A DNA stretch of 64,000 nt, from NCBI GenBank assembly GCA_029261875.1, contig JAJDAL010000040.1, forward strand, positions 186,001 to 250,000. Direction: 5' to 3'. Numbering within the stretch: the stretch's first letter is position 1; each line of letters starts with the position of its first letter. Made by a program: the position numbers and the translations under genes. This DNA comes from Deltaproteobacteria bacterium (GTDB lineage: Bacteria; Myxococcota_A; UBA9160; JAJDAL01). Under the pieces are notes generated by a model, which did not search any database, was not told the origin of the DNA, and saw only the letters and a list, made by a program, of their open reading frames with translations. This document shows positions 59,293 through 64,000 of the stretch, piece by piece.

Positions 59293-59586
59293 CTAGTTGG
59301 ACTCTGTATCGTCGAGATAGAACGAATATCCGGCATTGACACATTCCGGGTCCGGGACGATCTCAATGATCTCTCCAGCGAAAATCGTCGGGGGATCCGA
59401 TCGGTCGTTTAGAACTGCCTGAAGCTTCGGGTCCTCGCGGAGCATCTGGACTGCCGCATTCTCCGCGTTCTCGGGATCGTCCGCTTCAACATATCGAGTC
59501 GTGAAGAAACCGAATTTCTTGGCAGAGTCATCTAGCTTGAGCCAGAAGTTCTTGCCCTCTAGGGAAACGCGCCAATGAGCCACCAT
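59293..59586 (-). CDS. Cassette-encoded hypothetical protein
   Basis: A 97-residue soluble acidic protein (HWRVSLEGKNFWLKLDDSAK, FTTRYVEADDPENAENAAV, IFAGEIIEIVPDP). It has no recognised family. ATG 59586 is 11 bp from attC 59597-59708, consistent with a single-gene cassette. Confidence 0.65.
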   Translation of the reverse strand: MVAHWRVSLEGKNFWLKLDDSAKKFGFFTTRYVEADDPENAENAAVQMLREDPKLQAVLNDRSDPPTIFAGEIIEIVPDPECVNAGYSFYLDDTESN

Positions 59587-59596
59587 CTCACCCCGC

Positions 59597-59708
59597 CGCC
59601 CAGCGAATGGGGCTTCAGCTGCAACTTCCAGCAACCCAAGCCCGACGCCTGAAATTCTACCACGATTGAAACAACCCGTTCGTTGTCAGCTGCAAGCCCT
59701 TGTTAGGC
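59597..59708 (-). repeat. attC site
   Basis: The left half has GCCCAGC (59598-59604) with GGGGCTTCAGCTGCAAC, core AAATTCTACCACGATT, and the right arm GTTGTCAGCTGCAAGCCC with GTTAGGC (59702-59708). The GST gene's TAA is inside the right box. Confidence 0.88.
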
Positions 59709-60371
59709 GGCAACCCAACCTTTGAGGGATCTGGCGTCGATCCTGCCTTTAGGCCCGTACTGAATACCCTGCGGACGGCGGTCGGAGCGAAGGTAGCCGG
59801 CGATCCGCGGCAGTTGCGCGATTCCATCGCAGAACTCCTGAAGGGTCGGATGTCCTGGCATTGCTTCCGGGAACATCGAACCCGTGCAGTCGAGATGGGC
59901 CAAGGCAATGAGGTCGACGAAAGTGAGCGATGAGCCCACCCAGAACGACTCTCCCCTCGGGTTCGTCCGGAGGAAGCGTTCCAGCCGATCCAGTACCGGT
60001 GACAGTTCGGACTCGATGAAGTCCTGCCTCGTCCTCTGGAAATCGGGTCTCCAGGGCGCCCTACCGATCAGGGTGTTGAGATCTGCGAACGCTTCTTCGA
60101 CGACATCGCAACGGATGCGCTCCTCCTCGCTAGTGCCGTAGAGGTCGTGGATTCGCGCGAGGTGCCGATAGATAGCGTGGCTCTGCCAGATCTCGAGGTC
60201 TCCCTCGCGATAAGCGGGAAGCCAACCGAACGGCGTCGTCGTACGGAGCTCGGACCACTCGCTGTCGGTGATCTGATGGTCCTCGTAGTCGATCGCCATC
60301 TCTTCGAGAATCAGACGGATCGGCTCCGCGCGCGCGCGAATGTCGAAGTAGATCACCGTGGGCCGAGCCAT
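59703..60371 (-). CDS. Cassette-encoded glutathione S-transferase (sigma/pi-like)
   Basis: A 222-residue GST. VIYFDIRARAEPIRLILEEM is the N-terminal G-site helix, and LEIWQSHAIYRHLARIHDLYG (the SxAIxRxLA motif) binds the gamma-glutamyl part. The C-terminal domain is WVGSSLTFVDLIALAHLD. The Tyr in YFDIRAR is in the catalytic place of the sigma class. TAA lies in attC 59597-59708. Confidence 0.88.
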   Translation of the reverse strand: MARPTVIYFDIRARAEPIRLILEEMAIDYEDHQITDSEWSELRTTTPFGWLPAYREGDLEIWQSHAIYRHLARIHDLYGTSEEERIRCDVVEEAFADLNTLIGRAPWRPDFQRTRQDFIESELSPVLDRLERFLRTNPRGESFWVGSSLTFVDLIALAHLDCTGSMFPEAMPGHPTLQEFCDGIAQLPRIAGYLRSDRRPQGIQYGPKGRIDARSLKGWVAA

Positions 60372-60394
60372 CCGTGCGAATCCCTCAAGTTGCC

Positions 60395-60523
60395 GCAAAA
60401 CGGACTGGGCGCTCAGCTGCGAGCCGGGCTGCCATGGCCCGCGCAGCCGTTCCGCCACGTCGCTTGGAAAGCTAACAAATCCGACCCCGGCGACGGCTCA
60501 TCAGCTGCAACGTCTCGTTGGGC
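60395..60523 (-). repeat. attC site (full)
   Basis: The left box is GCAAAAC (60395-60401), arm GGGCGCTCAGCTGCGAGCC, core CGCTTGGAAAGCTAACAAATC, right arm GGCTCATCAGCTGCAACGTC with GTTGGGC (60517-60523). Confidence 0.9.
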
Positions 60524-60540
60524 GGCGAACCCCGCTGGCA

Positions 60541-60840
60541 CTAGCGAGGGTCGCGAAATGGAACGACGTGCTCAGAGACGCTGGCGCGCACGATGCTGGC
60601 AGATAGGTCTTCACCGGGACCGTCGCCTCGGAAATCCACTAGAGCCTCTTGGGATTCCCACTCTTCGTAGACGTTGACCCGGTCAGGTTCGAGGGGATCC
60701 GCTGCGACGACAAAGTCGCGGCATCCAGTCGTGTTGCGCGCCTTGACGATCGCTTCAGCCGAGCGCCTCAAGAAATCGTCGCGAGAGCCGGCGCGCACGT
60801 AGATTCTGCCTGAGACGATGACCAAGGTTCGATTCGCCAT
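60541..60840 (-). CDS. Cassette-encoded ABM-domain monooxygenase-like protein
   Basis: A 99-residue ABM/YgiN-type protein: RTLVIVSGRIYVRAGSRDDF, GCRDFVVAADPLEPDRVNVY and the EEWESQEALVDF helix. It probably dimerises and acts on quinones or small aromatics. ATG 60840, just after the VOC stop; it shares the cassette with the VOC gene. Confidence 0.85.
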   Translation of the reverse strand: MANRTLVIVSGRIYVRAGSRDDFLRRSAEAIVKARNTTGCRDFVVAADPLEPDRVNVYEEWESQEALVDFRGDGPGEDLSASIVRASVSEHVVPFRDPR

Positions 60841-60848
60841 GGCTTTGA

Positions 60849-61235
60849 TCACGGCCGTTGGGGGACTTGCTGAAGCACCCAGGTGTTGCCGTCCGGATCG
60901 CTGAAGTAGGCGAACAGGATGCCTCCCTGGTCGTCGACTTCGCTAACGGCGACGCCCCGACCGAGAATAGCCTCGCGAGCCACTTCGATGTCGGGAACAA
61001 CAAGGTGGAGGCCCCGGAGCGATCCGGAGGCCATCTCGATGCCCGGAAGCCCCTCCCCGAGCACAATGGAGCAAGCCGACCCGGGCGGTGTCAACTGAAC
61101 GACTCTGATCGCCTCCACAGGACGGACATCGTGATCGACATGGAACCCGATGGTGTCGGCGTAGAAGGCCTTCGCGCGGTCGATGTCGGACACAGGCACA
61201 GGCACTAGTTCGAGCTTCATGTCAAAGGCCACCAT
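60849..61235 (-). CDS. Cassette-encoded VOC protein
   Basis: A 128-residue VOC protein (LELVPVPVSDIDRAKAFYAD, GLHLVVPDIEVAREAILG and DPDGNTWVLQQVP). The final metal ligand is Gln (LQQ), so it lacks the canonical Glu. ATG 61235 lies 34 bp from attC 61269-61370. It forms a two-gene cassette with the ABM gene. Confidence 0.85.
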   Translation of the reverse strand: MVAFDMKLELVPVPVSDIDRAKAFYADTIGFHVDHDVRPVEAIRVVQLTPPGSACSIVLGEGLPGIEMASGSLRGLHLVVPDIEVAREAILGRGVAVSEVDDQGGILFAYFSDPDGNTWVLQQVPQRP

Positions 61236-61268
61236 GTCGTCTCCCAGCAGTCGCTCGCAATTTCGTCC

Positions 61269-61370
61269 GCCCAACGGATCGGCGTTCAGCTGCAGGCGGC
61301 GTGACGCACGCGGCCTCGTGGACGCCTCAGATGTTGGAATCCTACCAGGGTCAGCGACCGCTCGTTGATC
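61269..61370 (-). repeat. attC site (right arm degraded)
   Basis: The left box is GCCCAAC (61269-61275), with GGCGTTCAGCTGCAGG, and core TTGGAATCCTACCAGGGTC. The right box is only GTTGATC (61364-61370), and no CAGCTG arm precedes it, so the R'' side looks decayed. Confidence 0.78.
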
Positions 61371-61378
61371 GTGCGTCT

Positions 61379-62272
61379 TCAGTCACTCTCAGGCCCCGCT
61401 ATTCGGGCTCGTGCCAATCGTTCGGTCTCCGTCGCACGATCGGTTCGATCCAGGGGTGCGAAGTAGCGCGCCGAGAGATTGTCCCCGCCGATATCCTCGA
61501 GCAGCTCGAACCCACGTGAGCGCAGAAAGCCCGCTGTTTCTGTCGGAGCGAGTCCGAAGCGGAAAGGTTCACCAACGAACCGCACGGCAAACAGAAGCCG
61601 CCTGCCGCCCGGAAACGATCGTGTGCCTTCGATCAACGCACGGTCCATGTAGGTCAGCACGACCTCGCTGCCGCGGTTCATGGTTGCGAGCACCCGCAAG
61701 GTTGCGTCGACGGCGTCCTCCGGTAGGTACTGCGTCACGCCCTCCCAAATGACAAACGACGGCGAGTCAAACCGGAACCCAGCGGAGCGCAGTCGTTCGC
61801 CCAGGTCCTGGCGATCGAAGTCGACACCGACGAAGCGAACGCGTTCTTGGATCGCCTCAATATCCGCGTCAAGACGGGTGCGCTTGAATGCTTGCGTGTC
61901 GGGATGATCGACCTCGAAGACCACTGCGCTCTCGATGCCCGGAATGCGCAGCGCCCGAGTATCGTAGCCAGCGCCGAGAATCACGATCTGAGGAGTTCCG
62001 CGACGAAGAGCCGCCGCGAGCGCCTCGTCGATGAAGGCCGTCCGCGCGATCGCGTACGGGAGCAGACCCGGCCCAATCTGATCGATGCAATACAAGAGGG
62101 CCCGACGGGAAACACGGGCGCGAAGAAGCCAGAGCATCAACAGCCCGTCTTTACCCAAGAAGCGTTCTGCGTACGGATCCTCGAACAGCCGCTTTTCAGG
62201 CTCTTGCAGGCTCTCGATGGCGCGAGCGAAAGCGACGGCTTGCGCAGTCTGGGAAGGTTGCCCTTCTTTCAT
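61379..62272 (-). CDS. Cassette-encoded class I SAM methyltransferase (TIGR00027/LCM-like)
   Basis: A 297-residue methyltransferase of the LCM/TIGR00027 type: AIARTAFIDEALAAALRRGT, VILGAGYDTRALRIPG (motif I), VVFEVDHPDTQAFKRTRL and FVIWEGVTQYLPEDAV (motif IV). It is common in actinobacteria and myxobacteria, and methylates unknown acids. ATG 62272; the gap from attC 62391-62516 is about 118 bp. Confidence 0.9.
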   Translation of the reverse strand: MKEGQPSQTAQAVAFARAIESLQEPEKRLFEDPYAERFLGKDGLLMLWLLRARVSRRALLYCIDQIGPGLLPYAIARTAFIDEALAAALRRGTPQIVILGAGYDTRALRIPGIESAVVFEVDHPDTQAFKRTRLDADIEAIQERVRFVGVDFDRQDLGERLRSAGFRFDSPSFVIWEGVTQYLPEDAVDATLRVLATMNRGSEVVLTYMDRALIEGTRSFPGGRRLLFAVRFVGEPFRFGLAPTETAGFLRSRGFELLEDIGGDNLSARYFAPLDRTDRATETERLARARIAGPESD

Positions 62273-62390
62273 CTCGAGAACGTGAACGATCCTGGGAAGT
62301 TTGTCTAGGGGTGTGCGTGCTGCGCGGCGACGCGCAAGATGCGCAGATCCACCCTCGCGAAGGGGAAGATCGGCTGCAGTTCTCGAAGCC

Positions 62391-62516
62391 GCCCAACGGA
62401 CGGGGCGTTCAACTGCAACGAACGCTGACCCTCAACGCCCAAGCCAACCCGACGCTTGGAAAGCTACCCAATTCAACCCGGCTATTCGTTGTCAGCTGCA
62501 GCGCCTTTTTGTGCGG
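62391..62516 (-). repeat. attC site
   Basis: The left box is GCCCAAC (62391-62397), core GCTTGGAAAGCTACCCAATTC, right arm GTTGTCAGCTGCAGCGCC followed by TTTTTGTGCGGC; the R'' box (GCACAAA) is degenerate. Confidence 0.85.
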
Positions 62517-62533
62517 CGATGGAGGCACGGCAA

Positions 62534-62857
62534 CTAGTTCTGAAACGCAATCAGTGGAACGAACCGCAAAATCAGGCCGCAGCTACCCAACAGAAAACCG
62601 ATCGAAGCCAGGAAAAGGGCTGTCAGCATTGTAGACCGCGAGCGACTCCGATTGATTCTAGCTGCGAAGAACGCAACGAGGTTAAGACCAGAGAATACAG
62701 CCAACGCCATTCCGACGATGAACTCGGAGGAAATCCAAAAATCGTTAACCGCTGCTGAGAGAACGAGAATCACCCAAGAGACTCCGACGATTGTGAGCGG
62801 AGACAGTTGTCTTCTCGCTACTTCCGGGTCCTTATCGACATCGTGACCAACGCTCAT
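62534..62857 (-). CDS. Cassette-encoded membrane protein
   Basis: A 107-residue protein with three membrane helices (VGVSWVILVLSAAVNDF, VGMALAVFSGLNLVAFFAARI, LTALFLASIGFLLGSCGLIL). Unknown family. ATG 62857 was chosen because upstream in-frame codons cross the tandem repeat. The first Met in a longer frame is unlikely. Confidence 0.6.
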   Translation of the reverse strand: MSVGHDVDKDPEVARRQLSPLTIVGVSWVILVLSAAVNDFWISSEFIVGMALAVFSGLNLVAFFAARINRSRSRSTMLTALFLASIGFLLGSCGLILRFVPLIAFQN

Positions 62858-62882
62858 GTCGGCGCTACCTAGTTTTCTTCGC

Positions 62883-62940
62883 GACCGGGCTGACCGGGCT
62901 GAACGGGCTGAACGGGCTGAACGGGCTGAACGGGCTGAAG
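62883..62940. repeat. 10-bp tandem repeat GGGCTGAACG
   Basis: The sequence ACCGGGCTGACCGGGCTGAACGGGCTGAAC and following has about five to six copies of the unit GGGCTGAACG, between the start of the 62534 gene and the attC at 62970. It is not a multiple of three, so it is unlikely to encode a repeat peptide. It may be a slippage expansion. Confidence 0.9.
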
Positions 62941-62969
62941 GTACATTCGCTGGGGCTCTGTTGAGTCGT

Positions 62970-63066
62970 ACCACCGGACTGGGCATTCAGCTTCGAACGC
63001 TGACCGTCAGCGTCCAGGCAACCCAGGCCCAATGCCTGAAAAGCTACCAAAGCCAGCTTGTTAGGC
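62970..63066 (-). repeat. attC site (right arm deleted)
   Basis: The left arm is GGGCATTCAGCTTCG, core TGAAAAGCTACCAAAGCC, and then directly GTTAGGC (63060-63066), so the right CAGCTG arm is missing. The left box is not clear. The R'' box GCCTAAC is intact. Confidence 0.75.
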
Positions 63067-63085
63067 GGCATCGGAAACACCGTTG

Positions 63086-63538
63086 CTACCAGAATCGCCA
63101 CCAGGGGCGCCACCGAATCACATTGACCGAGTGGCCCGGTATTGTGATCGACTCGGCTTGCTCGCGCGTTAGATGCGTCACTATGGCGTGAAAGAGCGCA
63201 ACGACAGTGTCCACTTCGCAGCGCTCCACGTGTCCGGCGATGGTCTGCCCGGCTCTGCAGAGAACGTCGTCCGGAGTTCTGCCGAAAAGGGTGACCCCGT
63301 AGCTCGCATCCACGCAGCGCCCTGCAAACGAGTGTACAACGAACGTGCCGTCCACTACGAAAAGTTGCTGCTGCTCGACGCATGGAGACCCAGCCCTTTC
63401 GCGAGCATGATCTCGAAAGGCCTCCAAATCCACCGGCTCAATCGCGATCGCTGGCGGTGGGGTCAGGGAAAGAACAATGCTGGCGCCGAGAACCTCCGTC
63501 ACCACGTTTGATCGGATCATGGATTTGGCATGGTGCAT
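63086..63538 (-). CDS. Cassette-encoded secreted protein
   Basis: A 150-residue protein with a signal sequence (about residues 1-32, ending PPPAIAIEP) and a mature part with four Cys (SPCVEQ, AGRCVD, VLCRAG, VERCEV) that could form two disulfides. Unknown family. AGGAGG lies 9 bp before ATG 63538; a second Met at 63520 would also keep the signal. Confidence 0.65.
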   Translation of the reverse strand: MHHAKSMIRSNVVTEVLGASIVLSLTPPPAIAIEPVDLEAFRDHARERAGSPCVEQQQLFVVDGTFVVHSFAGRCVDASYGVTLFGRTPDDVLCRAGQTIAGHVERCEVDTVVALFHAIVTHLTREQAESITIPGHSVNVIRWRPWWRFW

Positions 63539-63552
63539 CGCGAGGCCTCCTA

Positions 63553-63622
63553 GGAATCTAAGTCGGGCGGCGCCCGCCACTCAGATTCAGTCCGATGCTT
63601 GGGAACGACCCTGTTGCGCGGC
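63553..63622 (-). repeat. Possible short attC site
   Basis: On the minus strand CGCGCAACAGGGTCG at the right end (R'' like GCGCAAC) and CTTAGAT near the left end (like GTTAGAT, the R' of class 1 integron sites), with GGGCGGCGCCCG as an inner inverted repeat. The arms differ from the other sites here, so this is tentative. Confidence 0.4.
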
Positions 63623-63625
63623 GGC

Positions 63626-64000
63626 TTACTCCTGCTGTCCTACGATCGATTCAAGCTCTTCGACAAACACATCGCTGAACTCGTCACGCGCACTCTTCCA
63701 ATGCTCTGCAACGATTGGATACACAAACATCTTCCGCATGTTCACGTGAATCGCAGACCACTCGGAAAGGTCGAGAAGGCCAATCCGGTGTTGGTAGGCG
63801 TAGTTCTCCCATCCACGAAACATTCCCCGACAAAGCTGATGTACTCGAAACCTGTCCGCAGGGTCCTGGTCCGCCGCGGAACCCATGGCCGCGATGACGG
63901 CAGGTGCGTACTCGGCCCAGCGGTAGACGTTATCTTGGGATGCAAGAGTCAGCTGTTGACGAGCAGCGCCGCGCATCATTCTCGTATTCTGTCGAATCTG
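63626..64000 (-). CDS. Partial gene, DUF6082-like hypothetical protein (cut by window end)
   Basis: An open frame of about 124 residues is visible. It reads NTRMMRGAARQQLTLASQDN, RVHQLCRGMFRGWENYAYQH, RIGLLDLSEWSAI and FVEELESIVGQQ, resembling uncharacterised proteins (DUF6082-like) with an N-terminal membrane anchor. The frame stays open to position 64000, so the start may lie outside; the Met at 63979 is internal or alternative. It is likely the next cassette. Confidence 0.55.
   Translation of the reverse strand, partial: QIRQNTRMMRGAARQQLTLASQDNVYRWAEYAPAVIAAMGSAADQDPADRFRVHQLCRGMFRGWENYAYQHRIGLLDLSEWSAIHVNMRKMFVYPIVAEHWKSARDEFSDVFVEELESIVGQQE

Larger units (their letters stand above)
50865..64000 (-). 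mobile_element. Chromosomal integron cassette array (open at right)
   Basis: At least fourteen attC sites or remnants alternate with short genes read leftwards. The sites share CAGCTG arms, AAC...GTT boxes and, in most, a GGTAGCTTTCC-like core. In full-length sites the right arm carries extra unpaired bases (GTCAGCTGCAACGCC against CAGCTGAACGCC in the reversed left arm), which sets the orientation to minus and places attI and the integrase beyond 64000. No integrase gene is in the window, so the mobility state is unknown. Confidence 0.88.

Noticed and set aside
62883..62940. CRISPR-like repeat
   Set aside because: The units are 10 bp and directly adjacent without spacers, so this is a simple tandem repeat.
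1..64000. tRNA, rRNA, phage structural module, CRISPR or conjugation genes
   Set aside because: I looked for them and saw none. The single tail-collar protein has a signal peptide and no other phage gene near it.
50865..64000. Toxin-antitoxin pairs in the array
   Set aside because: These are common in integrons, but none of the cassette products visible here resembles a known toxin or antitoxin family.

Overview
The window is high-GC, densely packed bacterial DNA with a Gram-negative character: lipoproteins, periplasmic proteins, CrcB, an acetate-type symporter and many CoA, lipid and ubiquinone-type enzymes. The repertoire (crotonases, a DECR-like SDR, Coq4-like proteins, PF10118 and DUF-type hydrolases, a zinc-finger/histone-fold protein, a probable selenoprotein) fits a deltaproteobacterial lineage such as Myxococcota or Desulfobacterota. 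That placement is inference from gene content only; no rRNA, tRNA or ribosomal protein gene is present.

Region 1 to about 50.4 kb is a mosaic of short one-to-four-gene units on both strands: eight GNAT acetyltransferases, VOC/glyoxalase proteins, two Nudix hydrolases, three GFA-domain proteins, methyltransferases, two crotonases and small membrane DUF proteins. Recognisable blocks are a DUF4212/SSS symporter operon with a VOC protein and a secreted lipase (14.1-17.3 kb); a run with an M50 protease, a zinc-ribbon rhomboid and a Coq4-like protein (21.4-25.0 kb); an ECF sigma factor, a candidate anti-sigma factor and a His/Cys-rich CpxP-like periplasmic protein (31.0-32.6 kb); a GFA-VOC fusion (34.2-35.0 kb); and a cluster with an AAC(6')-like acetyltransferase and a peroxiredoxin-like gene whose catalytic Cys position is an in-frame UGA followed by a SECIS-like hairpin (46.8-48.0 kb).

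Region about 50.87-64.0 kb is a chromosomal integron cassette array. At least fourteen attC sites or attC remnants alternate with short genes, nearly all on the minus strand. In several genes the stop codon lies inside the R'' box of the attC that follows. The arm with extra unpaired bases is on the high-coordinate side of each site, so the array reads right to left and the attI/integrase end should lie beyond position 64000. Cassette products include Coq4-like, class III cyclase, SAM methyltransferases, zinc-ribbon, DUF1801, DUF1772, GST, ABM monooxygenase, VOC and several unknown membrane or secreted proteins. One cassette, a luciferase-like DUF5519 gene, is split by an IS3-family element with orfA and orfB. 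One cassette interval holds an oppositely oriented secreted tail-collar gene, and one has no convincing gene.

The strongest leads are the UGA/SECIS peroxiredoxin-like gene, the cassette array with its very similar attC sites, the zinc-finger/histone-fold protein and the sigma/anti-sigma/CpxP-like unit.
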